From contig JAFAGM010000018.1 of the NCBI GenBank assembly GCA_023422775.1, forward strand, positions 1-8,168: a stretch of DNA of 8,168 nucleotides, in the 5' to 3' direction. A program made the translations under genes and the position numbers. The stretch's first letter is position 1; each line of letters begins with the position of its first letter. Origin of the DNA: Pseudomonadota bacterium (GTDB taxonomy: Bacteria; Pseudomonadota; Alphaproteobacteria; Rhizobiales; Xanthobacteraceae). Shown here one piece after another: positions 1 through 5,994 of this stretch. Under the pieces are notes generated by a model that was not told the origin of the DNA, did not search any database, and saw nothing but the letters and a program-made list of their open reading frames with translations.

Positions 1-674
1 TGGTGCTGTCGGGCGAAGTGCTCGGCGACATCTATCTCGGCAAGATCAAGAAGTGGGACGATGCCGCGATCGCCAAGCTCAATCCGAAGCTGAAGCTGCC
101 GGCGGACGCCATCACCGTGGTCCGCCGTTCCGACGGTTCGGGCACCACCTTCAACTTCACCGACTATCTGTCGAAGTCGAACGCCGAATGGAAGACCAAG
201 GTCGGTACCGGCACCGCGGTCGAATGGCCGGTCGGCGTCGGCGCCAAGGGCAATGAAGGCGTCGCCGGCAACATCGGCCAGACCAAGAACGCGATCGGTT
301 ACGTCGAATACGCCTATGCCAAGCAGAACAAGCTGACGCACACGGCGATGACCAACAAGGCCGGCAAGACCGTTCAGCCGACCATGGAGGCCTTCCAGGC
401 GGCCGCCTCGAACGCCGACTGGGCCAAGGCGCCCGGCTACTACGTGATCCTCACCGACCAGCCCGGCGATGCCTCCTGGCCGATCACGGCGGCGACCTTC
501 ATCCTGATGCACAAGACGGCGACCGACAAGGCTGCCGCCCAGGAAGCGATCAAGTTCTTCAAGTGGTCGTTCGAGAAGGGCGACAAGATGGCCGAAGAGC
601 TCGACTACATCCCGATGCCGGACTCGGTCGTCAAGCTGATCGAAAAGACCTGGACCGCCGAGATCAAGAGCTGA
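1..674 (+). CDS. pstS: Phosphate ABC transporter periplasmic phosphate-binding protein PstS (5'-truncated)
   Basis: PstS binds inorganic phosphate in the periplasm and delivers it to the PstCAB permease. The reading frame is open from the window edge (first full codon at base 3, a valine rather than a start) to TGA at 672-674, giving 223 residues. Family members are usually about 330-350 residues, so roughly the first third, including the signal peptide, is outside the window. Seen here: the phosphate-binding loop RRSDGSGTT (residues 41-49 of the fragment) followed by FNFTDYLSK, the glycine-rich KGNEGVAG (82-89) of the second phosphate-contact region, and the SWPITAATFILMHK segment near residues 158-171 typical of PstS. 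It is the first gene of the pst-pho run. The promoter and any Pho box lie upstream of the window. The stop is followed by a composite palindromic repeat, so transcript ends or processing there may raise pstS mRNA above the downstream genes; that is an inference. Confidence 0.96.
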   Translation, partial: VLSGEVLGDIYLGKIKKWDDAAIAKLNPKLKLPADAITVVRRSDGSGTTFNFTDYLSKSNAEWKTKVGTGTAVEWPVGVGAKGNEGVAGNIGQTKNAIGYVEYAYAKQNKLTHTAMTNKAGKTVQPTMEAFQAAASNADWAKAPGYYVILTDQPGDASWPITAATFILMHKTATDKAAAQEAIKFFKWSFEKGDKMAEELDYIPMPDSVVKLIEKTWTAEIKS

Positions 675-682
675 GACCTCCT

Positions 683-733
683 GTCCCGGACGCGGTGCAG
701 CGCTTCTTCAGCGGTGCACCGCAGAACCGGGAC
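683..733 (+). terminator. Long hairpin after pstS (left palindromic unit)
   Basis: GTCCCGG (683-689) pairs with CCGGGAC (727-733). Inside it GCGGTGCA (692-699) pairs with TGCACCGC (715-722), and CGCT (701-704) pairs with AGCG (710-713) around a 5-nt loop. That is 19 base pairs in three blocks, starting 8 nt after the pstS stop. No T-run follows, so it is not a standard intrinsic terminator. A role in mRNA 3'-end protection or partial termination after a binding-protein gene is plausible, as for the malE-malF hairpins of enterobacteria. Confidence 0.6.
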
Positions 734-735
734 CC

Positions 736-777
736 ACGCGTGGCCAAGAACGCGTCGCCAGGAACGCGTCACTCAAA
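736..777. repeat. Three tandem 14-bp repeats with ACGCGT core
   Basis: The hexamer ACGCGT starts at 736, 750 and 764, exactly 14 bp apart. The first two units (736-749 and 750-763) agree at 12 of 14 positions. The third keeps the core and then diverges. The first copy sits in a 10-bp palindrome, CCACGCGTGG (734-743). It forms the linker of the composite element. Confidence 0.75.
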
Positions 778-783
778 AGATGG

Positions 784-831
784 GCCCCGGAATAGCAGCG
801 CACCGCAAGCGCGCTGCGCAGCATCCGGGGC
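784..831. repeat. Hairpin before pstC (right palindromic unit, inverted copy)
   Basis: GCCCCGGA (784-791) pairs with TCCGGGGC (824-831). An inner stem pairs GCAGCGC (795-801) with GCGCTGC (811-817) around a 9-nt loop. An alternative self-palindrome, GCTGCGCAGC (813-822), overlaps the inner stem. It lies about 46 bp before the chosen pstC start, so it would be in the pstC leader of a pstS-pstC co-transcript. Confidence 0.65.
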
Positions 832-864
832 ACGAGACGGATTGAACCGGATCAAGTAAAAGTA

Positions 865-870
865 CAGGGG
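865..870 (+). promoter_or_regulatory. Shine-Dalgarno sequence of pstC, deciding its start
   Basis: CAGGGG (865-870) is 7 nt before GTG at 878, the normal spacing. The longer in-frame alternative, TTG at 872, would have a spacing of one base and is unlikely to be used. ATG at 887 (spacing 16) is possible but too far for this site. Confidence 0.7.
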
Positions 871-877
871 ATTGAGC

Positions 878-1876
878 GTGGCAGAAATGGCGGTTCAGAG
901 CGACGTGATGGAAGCTGCCGGACCCTACGATCGTGCGCGGGCCCTCAGCGCCTTCAAGCTTGGCGATGTCACTTTCTACTGGATCACCCGCGTCTGCGCG
1001 ATTTCGGTGCTCCTGATCCTCGGCGGCATCATCCTGTCGCTGATCGTGGGCGCCTGGCCCGCGCTGCGCGAATATGGCGCGGCCTTCCTGTGGACGCAGC
1101 GCTGGGCGCCGTCAGCCGATCCGCCGGTACTCGGCGCGCTCGGTCCGGTCTACGGTACGCTGGTCACCTCCATCATCGCGATGATGATCGCCATTCCTGT
1201 CGGCCTCGGGATCGCTGTGTTTCTCACCGAGATCTGCCCGCTCTGGCTGCGCCGCCCGATCGGCCTTGCCGTGGAACTGCTCGCCGGCATCCCCTCGATC
1301 ATCTACGGCATGTGGGGCTTCTTCGTGCTCGGTCCGTTCCTGGCCAACACGTTCCAGCCCTTCATGATCAGCATCTTCGATGGCGTCCCCGTGCTGGGCG
1401 CGATCTTCGCAGGTCCCCCGTCTTATCTCAGCCTGTTCAACGCCTCGCTGATCCTGGCGATCATGGTGCTGCCCTTCATCACCGCGATCTCGGTCGACGT
1501 GTTCAAGACGGTGCCGCCGGTCTTGAAAGAGGCCGCCTACGGCGTCGGCTGCACCACCTGGGAAGTCGTCCGCAACGTCGTCATCCCCTACACCCGCGTC
1601 GGGGTCATCGGCGGCATCATGCTGGCGCTCGGCCGCGCACTGGGCGAGACCATGGCGGTCACCTTCATCATCGGCAACTCGTTCAAGATCCAGTCCTCGA
1701 TCTTCGCGCCGGGCACCACGATCTCGGCGGCGATCGCCTCCGAATTCGCCGAGAGCGACGGCCTGCACCAGTCCGGCCTGATCCTGCTCGGCCTCTTGCT
1801 GTTCGTGCTGACGTTCTTCGTCCTCGCTGCCGCGCGGCTGATGCTGATGCGCCTGGAAAAGAAGGCGGGCAACTGA
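878..1876 (+). CDS. pstC: Phosphate ABC transporter permease PstC
   Basis: PstC is one of the two inner-membrane subunits that form the phosphate channel of PstSCAB. The GTG start at 878 gives 332 residues beginning MAEMAVQ and is chosen for its Shine-Dalgarno spacing. A TTG at 872 would add two residues. A cytoplasmic N-terminus of about 38 residues precedes six apparent membrane segments near residues 39-59, 92-117, 128-153, 188-206, 241-265 and 298-320. The permease-to-ATPase coupling loop (EAA motif) is visible as EAAYGVGC (218-225) through NVVIP (233-237). Also seen are GIPSIIYGMWG (137-147) and ALGRALGETMAV (250-261), both typical of PstC. Length is normal for the family. The stop is one base before the pstA start, so translation is probably coupled. 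The upstream gap holds a palindromic repeat instead of a recognisable promoter. Confidence 0.95.
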   Translation: MAEMAVQSDVMEAAGPYDRARALSAFKLGDVTFYWITRVCAISVLLILGGIILSLIVGAWPALREYGAAFLWTQRWAPSADPPVLGALGPVYGTLVTSIIAMMIAIPVGLGIAVFLTEICPLWLRRPIGLAVELLAGIPSIIYGMWGFFVLGPFLANTFQPFMISIFDGVPVLGAIFAGPPSYLSLFNASLILAIMVLPFITAISVDVFKTVPPVLKEAAYGVGCTTWEVVRNVVIPYTRVGVIGGIMLALGRALGETMAVTFIIGNSFKIQSSIFAPGTTISAAIASEFAESDGLHQSGLILLGLLLFVLTFFVLAAARLMLMRLEKKAGN

Positions 1877-1877
1877 C

Positions 1878-2723
1878 ATGAACCCGATTTACGTCTCCCG
1901 CCGCCGCAACAATATCATCGTCAAGTTCCTGTGCCTGGGCGCCGCCGCGTTCGGCGTCACCTGGCTCGCGCTGATCCTGTTCACGCTGTTCTATAACGGC
2001 CTTAGCGGCATCAATCTCGCCGTCTTCACCCAGGATACGCCGCCGCCGGGCTCGACCGACGGCGGCCTGCGCAACGCCATCATCGGCTCGATCATGATGA
2101 CCGTGGTCGGCGTCGGCATCGGCGCCCCGCTGGGTCTGTTTGCCGGAACGTATCTCGCCGAATACGGCAAGCACGACAAGCTCACCTCGGTGATCCGCTT
2201 CATCAACGACATCCTGTTGAGCGCACCCTCGATCATCATCGGCCTGTTCATCTACGGCGCCATCGTGGTGCCGATGGGCGGCTTCTCGGCCATCGCCGGC
2301 GCTCTGGCGCTTGCCGTGATCGTGATCCCCGTGGTGGTCCGTACCACCGAGGACATGCTCGGACTGGTGCCCAACCCGCTGCGCGAGGCAGCCTCCGCGC
2401 TCGGCATGCCGCGCTCGCTGGTGATCCGGCGGATCGCCTATCGCGCCGCGCGCGCCGGCCTCATCACCGGCGTGCTGCTGGCGACCGCCCGAGTCGCCGG
2501 CGAGACCGCGCCGCTGCTGTTCACCGCGCTCTCCAACCAGTTCTTCAACCTGGACATGACCAAGACGATGGCGAACCTGCCGGTCACCATCAACAACTTC
2601 GTCCAGAGCCCCTACGCCTACTGGAAGCAGCTCGCCTGGGCCGGCGCGTTGCTGATCACGCTCACCGTACTTGCCCTTAACATTGGCGCGCGCATCCTTG
2701 GCGCCGAGAGGACATCCAAATGA
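1878..2723 (+). CDS. pstA: Phosphate ABC transporter permease PstA
   Basis: PstA is the second membrane subunit of the phosphate importer and pairs with PstC. The 281-residue protein starts at ATG 1878, one base after the pstC stop, and AAGGCGG within the end of pstC can serve as ribosome-binding site. Membrane segments lie near residues 14-38, 67-93, 112-132, 137-155, 194-217 and 254-274. The coupling loop is REAASALGMPRSLVIRRIAY (169-188). It lacks the proline common at its end in other permeases, but PstA proteins often lack it. NDILLSAPSIIIGLF (110-124) and ARVAGETAPLLFTA (204-217) are PstA-type segments. The stop overlaps the pstB start as ATGA. Length and order fit a standard pstSCAB operon. 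Confidence 0.95.
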   Translation: MNPIYVSRRRNNIIVKFLCLGAAAFGVTWLALILFTLFYNGLSGINLAVFTQDTPPPGSTDGGLRNAIIGSIMMTVVGVGIGAPLGLFAGTYLAEYGKHDKLTSVIRFINDILLSAPSIIIGLFIYGAIVVPMGGFSAIAGALALAVIVIPVVVRTTEDMLGLVPNPLREAASALGMPRSLVIRRIAYRAARAGLITGVLLATARVAGETAPLLFTALSNQFFNLDMTKTMANLPVTINNFVQSPYAYWKQLAWAGALLITLTVLALNIGARILGAERTSK

Positions 2724-3538
2724 CCGAACTCTCTGTATCCGTGAGTAATGCGAGCGCCGCCGCCCCGGTGACCCTGCCCGAAGCGGCGCCGAAAGTGACG
2801 GCGCGGGGCCTGAACTTCTATTACGGCGAACACCATGCGCTGAAGAACATCAACCTGACGCTCGGCACCAATCGCGTCACGGCCTTCATCGGCCCGTCCG
2901 GCTGCGGCAAGTCCACGCTGCTGCGCATCTTCAACCGGATGTACGACCTCTATCCCGGCCAGCGCGCGACCGGCCAGTTGATGCTCGACCAGACCAACAT
3001 CCTCGACCCCAAGCTGGACCTCAACCTGCTGCGCGCCCGCGTCGGCATGGTGTTCCAGAAGCCGACGCCGTTCCCGATGACGATCTACGAAAATATCGCC
3101 TTCGGCATCCGCCTCTACGAGAAGATCTCGAAGTCGGAGATGGACGGCCGGGTCGAGAAGGCGCTCCGCGGCGGCGCGCTGTGGAACGAGGTCAAGGACA
3201 AGCTCAATGCCTCGGGCCTCTCGCTGTCCGGCGGCCAGCAGCAGCGCCTTTGCATCGCCCGGACGGTTGCGGTGCGGCCCGAAGTGATCCTGTTCGACGA
3301 GCCCTGCTCGGCGCTGGACCCGATCTCGACCGCCAAGGTCGAGGAACTGATTCAGGAACTGGCGGAGGACTACACCATCGCCATCGTCACCCATAACATG
3401 CAGCAGGCGGCGCGCGTCTCGGACAAGACCGCCTTCATGTATCTGGGCGAACTGGTCGAGTTCGACGACACCAACAAGATCTTCACCTCGCCGGGCGATC
3501 GACGTACCCAGGATTACATCACCGGCCGGTTCGGCTAA
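2720..3538 (+). CDS. pstB: Phosphate ABC transporter ATP-binding protein PstB
   Basis: PstB is the cytoplasmic ATPase that powers phosphate import through PstC and PstA. The 272-residue sequence has all ABC motifs. Walker A is GPSGCGKST (58-66), the Q-loop is VFQKP (111-115), and the PstB-type TPFPMTIYENIAFG follows it (116-129). The signature is LSGGQQQR (169-176), Walker B is VILFDEP with glutamate 194, the D-loop is SALD (197-200), and the switch histidine is H225 in THNMQQA. The first 25 or so residues are an alanine- and valine-rich, variable extension. The start ATG overlaps the pstA stop by 4 bp (ATGA), with a GAGAGGA ribosome-binding site at 2706-2712, 7 nt upstream. phoU follows 12 nt after the stop. 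Confidence 0.97.
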   Translation: MTELSVSVSNASAAAPVTLPEAAPKVTARGLNFYYGEHHALKNINLTLGTNRVTAFIGPSGCGKSTLLRIFNRMYDLYPGQRATGQLMLDQTNILDPKLDLNLLRARVGMVFQKPTPFPMTIYENIAFGIRLYEKISKSEMDGRVEKALRGGALWNEVKDKLNASGLSLSGGQQQRLCIARTVAVRPEVILFDEPCSALDPISTAKVEELIQELAEDYTIAIVTHNMQQAARVSDKTAFMYLGELVEFDDTNKIFTSPGDRRTQDYITGRFG

Positions 3539-3550
3539 GGAGAATTTGAG

Positions 3551-4267
3551 ATGGCATCCGAGCATACCGCCAAGGCGTTCGACAGCGATCTTCAGGAACT
3601 GACCCGCCTGGTCGCCGAGATGGGCGGCCTGACCGAACGCATGATCACCGAATCCGTCGACGCCCTGATCCGTCGCGACATCGCCCTCGGCAAGCGCGTC
3701 GTCGCCGCCGACCTCGAGATCGACCGCCTGCAGCATGCGATCGAGGAACGCGCGGTGCTGACCATCGCGCGGCGCCAGCCGATGGCGATCGACCTGCGCG
3801 AGATCGTCGGCGCCATGCGCGTCGCCACCGATCTGGAGCGGATCGGCGACCTCGCCAAGAACATGGGCAAGCGGGTCGCGGCGCTGGAGAACGATTTCCA
3901 GCCGCTGAAGCTGATCCGCGGGCTGGAGCACATGACCGACCTGGTGCTGTCGCAGGTTAAATCTGTGCTGGACGCCTACGCGGCGCACGACCTGCCGGCG
4001 GCGATGGCGGTCTGGAAGGGCGACGAGGAGGTCGACGCCATCTGTACCTCGCTGTTCCGCGAACTGCTCACCTACATGATGGAGGATCCGCGCAACATCT
4101 CGTTCTGCATCCACCTGATGTTCTGCGCCAAGAACATCGAGCGGATCGGCGACCACGCCACCAACATCGCCGAGACCGTTTTCTACATGATCGAAGGCCA
4201 GCAGATACTCGACAAGCGCCCGAAGGGCGACATGACGACGTTTGCGACCACGGTCCCCGGCAACTAA
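3551..4267 (+). CDS. phoU: Phosphate signalling protein PhoU
   Basis: PhoU is a cytoplasmic helical-bundle protein that links the Pst transporter to the PhoR/PhoB system. It is needed to keep the Pho regulon off when phosphate is plentiful. The 238-residue protein is of normal length and has the two repeated metal-binding helices of the family: DLERIGDLAKN (94-104) in the first half and NIERIGDHATNIAE (195-208) in the second. This duplicated E-R-I-G-D pattern is diagnostic. The ribosome-binding site AAGGAGA (3537-3543) overlaps the pstB stop and sits 7 nt before the ATG. The position between pstB and phoB supports a role as bridge between transporter and response regulator. Confidence 0.96.
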   Translation: MASEHTAKAFDSDLQELTRLVAEMGGLTERMITESVDALIRRDIALGKRVVAADLEIDRLQHAIEERAVLTIARRQPMAIDLREIVGAMRVATDLERIGDLAKNMGKRVAALENDFQPLKLIRGLEHMTDLVLSQVKSVLDAYAAHDLPAAMAVWKGDEEVDAICTSLFRELLTYMMEDPRNISFCIHLMFCAKNIERIGDHATNIAETVFYMIEGQQILDKRPKGDMTTFATTVPGN

Positions 4268-4294
4268 GAACTGGAACCAAGAGGCTGAAGCAAT

Positions 4295-4996
4295 ATGAGC
4301 GCTCGCATTTTGGTGGTCGAGGACGAGGAAGCGCTGACCACGCTGCTGCGCTACAACCTCGATGCCGAAGGCTATGATGTCGAAACCGTCGGCCGCGGCG
4401 ATGACGCCGATACCAGGCTGAAGGAGCGGGTGCCCGATCTCGTCGTGCTCGACTGGATGCTGCCGGGCCTGTCAGGCATCGAACTGTGCCGCCGCCTGCG
4501 GGCGCGGCCGGAGACGCGACAGCTGCCGATCATCATGCTGACGGCGCGCGGCGAGGAGAGCGAGCGGATCAGGGGGCTGGCGACCGGCGCCGACGACTAC
4601 ATCGTCAAGCCGTTCTCGGTGCCGGAACTTCTGGCGCGGGTGAAGGGCCTGTTGCGGCGGGCGAGTCCCGAGCGCCTTGCCACCGTGCTGACCTACGGCG
4701 ACATCGAGCTCGACCGCGAGAAACGCCGCGTCGCGCGTTCGGGCCGCTCGATCGATCTCGGCCCAACCGAATATCGTCTGCTGGAGTTCTTCCTGGAGCA
4801 TCCCGGCCGCGTCTTCAGCCGCGAGCAGTTGCTCGACAGCGTCTGGGGCCGCGACATCTACATCGACGAGCGAACCGTCGACGTGCATATCGGCCGCCTG
4901 CGCAAGCTGCTCAATCCCGGCCGCGAACAGGACCCGATCCGCACCGTCCGCGGCGCCGGCTACGCGCTGGACGACCGCTTCGCGAAGGCGGAGTGA
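4295..4996 (+). CDS. phoB: Phosphate regulon response regulator PhoB (OmpR family)
   Basis: PhoB is the DNA-binding response regulator that, when phosphorylated by PhoR, activates phosphate-starvation genes including pst. The 233-residue protein has a receiver domain at about 4-120: acidic pair D10/E11, phospho-acceptor D53 in VLDWMLPG, T83 in MLTA, and K105 in VKPF. A C-terminal winged-helix domain spans about 130-228 (LGPTEYRLLEFF, VFSREQLLDSVWG, RTVDVHIGRLRKLL, IRTVRGAGYAL). VLDWMLPGLSGIEL and the DNA-binding part are PhoB-like rather than generic OmpR. It follows phoU after 27 nt with no visible promoter or Pho box in the gap, so it is probably co-transcribed with pst. Only a weak purine-rich ribosome-binding site (GAGGCTGAAG) precedes the ATG. 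phoR is not adjacent on this side; in many Rhizobiales it lies upstream of pstS. Confidence 0.94.
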   Translation: MSARILVVEDEEALTTLLRYNLDAEGYDVETVGRGDDADTRLKERVPDLVVLDWMLPGLSGIELCRRLRARPETRQLPIIMLTARGEESERIRGLATGADDYIVKPFSVPELLARVKGLLRRASPERLATVLTYGDIELDREKRRVARSGRSIDLGPTEYRLLEFFLEHPGRVFSREQLLDSVWGRDIYIDERTVDVHIGRLRKLLNPGREQDPIRTVRGAGYALDDRFAKAE

Positions 4997-5017
4997 CGGA
5001 GTAGCAACGACTCCGTC
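4995..5017 (+). terminator. Hairpin overlapping the phoB stop codon
   Basis: GACGGAGT (4995-5002) pairs perfectly with ACTCCGTC (5010-5017) around a 7-nt loop. The left arm includes the last two bases of the phoB TGA. It is directly followed by a second hairpin. No T-run follows, so termination is possible but not shown. Confidence 0.5.
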
Positions 5018-5018
5018 G

Positions 5019-5042
5019 TCGTCCCTGCGTTCGCAGGGACGA
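5019..5042. terminator. Second hairpin between convergent phoB and gcrA
   Basis: TCGTCCCTGC (5019-5028) pairs perfectly with GCAGGGACGA (5033-5042) around a GTTC loop. It ends 23 bp from the gcrA stop, so it could act on transcripts from both sides. There is no T-run on either strand. The core CGTCCCTGCG...CGCAGGGACG resembles a repeat I remember as very common between genes in Bradyrhizobium. It may be a dispersed repeat used as a bidirectional mRNA end. Confidence 0.6.
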
Positions 5043-5065
5043 TAATGTCGAGATATCGCCGCCTC

Positions 5066-5575
5066 TTACCTTGTCTGCTTCGGCGGCTGCCGCCGGCGAT
5101 CCGCAGCCGGCTGATAGGCGACGCGCGAGTGATGCGCGCAATAGGGCAGGCCGGCGAGCGCCTTGCCGCCGCAGAAGAAGAACTCCGGGCTCGAGGGATC
5201 GCCGACCGGCCAGTGGCAGGTGGCCTCGTTCAATTCCAATAGCGACAATCGCTGGCTCATTGGCACCACGTTGTCGAAGGCGATCGGATCGGGCTCCAGC
5301 TCGACCTCAAAGGCGTGCGCCAGCGCGGTGTTGCCGCGCGAGACCGGGCGCGACACCCGCATCATGTGCTGGGCCGGGCGCGCCTTGCGCTGCCGGGGCG
5401 CTGCCGAGGAGGGGCTCTTGGCGCGGCCGGAAAGCCCCAGCCGGTGCACCTTGCCGATTACGGCGTTCCGGGTGACATTTCCGAGTTCCGCCGCGATCTG
5501 GCTGGCCGAGAGGCCTGCCTCCCAGAGCTTTTTCAGTTGCTCGACGCGATCGTCGGACCAGGTCAATACCGTCAT
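5066..5575 (-). CDS. gcrA: Cell-cycle transcriptional regulator GcrA
   Basis: GcrA is an alphaproteobacterial regulator that binds sigma-70 RNA polymerase and acts at promoters carrying CcrM-methylated GANTC sites, helping to control cell-cycle genes. The 169-residue protein starts MTVLTWSDDRVEQLKKLW. The N-terminal DNA-binding helices (about 4-50) contain GLSASQIAAELG and VTRNAVIGKVHRLGLSGR, hallmarks of the family. A basic, proline-rich linker follows (51-80). The C-terminal sigma-interacting part (about 107-155) carries C120-H-W-P, FFFCGGKAL with C135, and YCAHHSRVAY with C146, which are its conserved cysteine and aromatic blocks. Length is close to that of Caulobacter GcrA. It is convergent with phoB and divergent from argD. 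AAGGGAA (5583-5589, minus strand) is about 8 nt from the ATG. GANTC sites occur upstream, so methylation-dependent control of its own promoter is possible. Confidence 0.95.
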   Translation of the reverse strand: MTVLTWSDDRVEQLKKLWEAGLSASQIAAELGNVTRNAVIGKVHRLGLSGRAKSPSSAAPRQRKARPAQHMMRVSRPVSRGNTALAHAFEVELEPDPIAFDNVVPMSQRLSLLELNEATCHWPVGDPSSPEFFFCGGKALAGLPYCAHHSRVAYQPAADRRRQPPKQTR

Positions 5576-5590
5576 CGCATTCTTCCCTTC
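5572..5590 (-). promoter_or_regulatory. gcrA ribosome-binding site with an overlapping two-codon ORF
   Basis: On the minus strand AAGGGAA (5583-5589) serves as Shine-Dalgarno, with about 8 nt to the gcrA ATG at 5575-5573. A second ATG at 5580-5578, in another frame, reads ATG-CGA-TGA, and its stop overlaps the gcrA start. The spacing of 3 nt to this first ATG is poor, so the gcrA ATG is the likelier start. The mini-ORF may be chance. Confidence 0.4.
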
Positions 5591-5675
5591 GCATCGCGCC
5601 GGCCAACCGGGGCGGCGCTGGAGACGTCACTGGTGTCGAAGACGACGCCATTCGCCTCAAAAATCCCTGCGGTCA

Positions 5676-5680
5676 GAATC
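5676..5680. promoter_or_regulatory. GANTC (CcrM-type) site upstream of gcrA
   Basis: GAATC at 5676-5680 lies 101 bp upstream of the gcrA ATG, within range of its promoter or leader. GcrA is known to act with CcrM-methylated GANTC sites, so this is a candidate autoregulatory site. Function is inferred only. Confidence 0.4.
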
Positions 5681-5693
5681 CCTTAGCCCTCGC

Positions 5694-5714
5694 CGGGCGC
5701 GATTTTTGCGCCCG
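5694..5714. promoter_or_regulatory. GC-rich inverted repeat upstream of gcrA
   Basis: CGGGCGC (5694-5700) and GCGCCCG (5708-5714) form a perfect 7-bp stem with the AT-rich loop GATTTTT. It lies about 120 bp upstream of the gcrA start. It could be a hairpin in the gcrA leader or a protein-binding site. No T-run follows on either strand. Confidence 0.4.
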
Positions 5715-5802
5715 AACGTTTACGCTCTACAAAATGTACTCTTGGGATCAGAACCGCCGCACGAGATGTCGTACCCGACAGCCGAAAAACTACAATATGG
5801 CC

Positions 5803-5822
5803 GGACTCGGGCGCAAGAGTCC
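5803..5822. promoter_or_regulatory. Inverted repeat with a GANTC site in each arm
   Basis: GGACTC (5803-5808) and GAGTCC (5817-5822) form a 6-bp inverted repeat with an 8-nt spacer. Each arm contains a complete GANTC site (GACTC 5804-5808, GAGTC 5817-5821), 13 bp apart start to start. It lies about 230 bp upstream of gcrA and about 140 bp upstream of the argD promoter. Paired methylatable sites in a symmetric layout would suit a methylation-dependent regulator, but nothing here proves use. Confidence 0.45.
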
Positions 5823-5856
5823 GCGCCCGTGCGTCCACATGTTCCGGCATCTCGGC

Positions 5857-5888
5857 ATTGCAGTGCGTGTTTTGCACCACACCGCAAT
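5857..5888. repeat. Imperfect small hairpin
   Basis: ATTGC (5857-5861) pairs with GCAAT (5884-5888). Inside, two GTG/CAC triplets also pair, interrupted by small internal loops, with TTTTG in the loop. It is weak and may be chance; listed because it falls in the otherwise empty stretch before the argD promoter. Confidence 0.2.
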
Positions 5889-5959
5889 CCTACGGAATTA
5901 ATCTTTCCCGCGCTGCAGGAAGGCCGCTTTCGGCGCTGGAAATGCAGTCTTGTGGCGTG

Positions 5960-5987
5960 TTGACAGCGACCGCTGCCCACATAGAAT
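5960..5987 (+). promoter_or_regulatory. Sigma-70 promoter for argD-argF
   Basis: TTGACA (5960-5965, a perfect -35) is followed after 16 bp by TAGAAT (5982-5987, five of six matches to the -10 consensus). The transcription start is expected near 5993-5996, giving a leader of about 110 nt before the argD ATG. This is the clearest promoter in the window. Confidence 0.7.
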
Positions 5988-5994
5988 ACCTCTT

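Larger units (their letters stand above)
678..836. repeat. Composite palindromic repeat element in the pstS-pstC gap (mosaic, BIME-like)
   Basis: The 197-203 bp pstS-pstC gap is almost filled by one structured element. Its left unit (678-736) and the reverse complement of its right unit (836-781) can be aligned. Shared blocks are CTC-TG, CCCGGA, GCAGCGC, GCGGTGC, CCGGG and CCCA, so the same repeat unit occurs twice in opposite orientation. Between them lie three 14-bp repeats (736-777). Each unit folds into its own hairpin. This layout matches the general plan of enterobacterial BIMEs (inverted palindromic units plus a linker). From memory, similar CCCGG...CCGGG units with a GGGACCCA-like end are dispersed in Bradyrhizobium genomes; I could not check this. 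No ORF or transposase is associated with it. Confidence 0.75.

Noticed and set aside
872..877. TTG at 872 as the pstC start
   Set aside because: It would leave a single base between the AGGGG ribosome-binding site and the start codon. GTG 878 has a 7-nt spacing and gives the MAEMAVQ start I recall for Bradyrhizobium PstC.
2618..4156. Very long open frame (512 codons) on the minus strand opposite pstB and phoU
   Set aside because: Its translation is low-complexity, rich in D, R, H, Q and G, as expected for the antisense of GC-rich codons. The plus strand here encodes full, motif-complete PstB and PhoU.
4268..4294. Separate Pho box or promoter before phoB
   Set aside because: The gap is only 27 nt and has no CTGTCAT-like direct repeats. 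Co-transcription with phoU is the simpler reading.
5704..5731. Possible plus-strand promoter TTGCGC-N16-TACAAA
   Set aside because: Only 3/6 and 4/6 matches to consensus, and no gene starts within 350 bp downstream.
5683..5880. Possible 65-residue minus-strand protein upstream of gcrA
   Set aside because: No credible ribosome-binding site or motif, and it overlaps the GANTC repeat and hairpin. It is more likely non-coding promoter DNA.
5163..5963. 266-codon plus-strand frame across gcrA and the intergenic region
   Set aside because: Its first half is antisense to a clear gcrA gene and the rest shows no domain, no ribosome-binding site and mixed composition.
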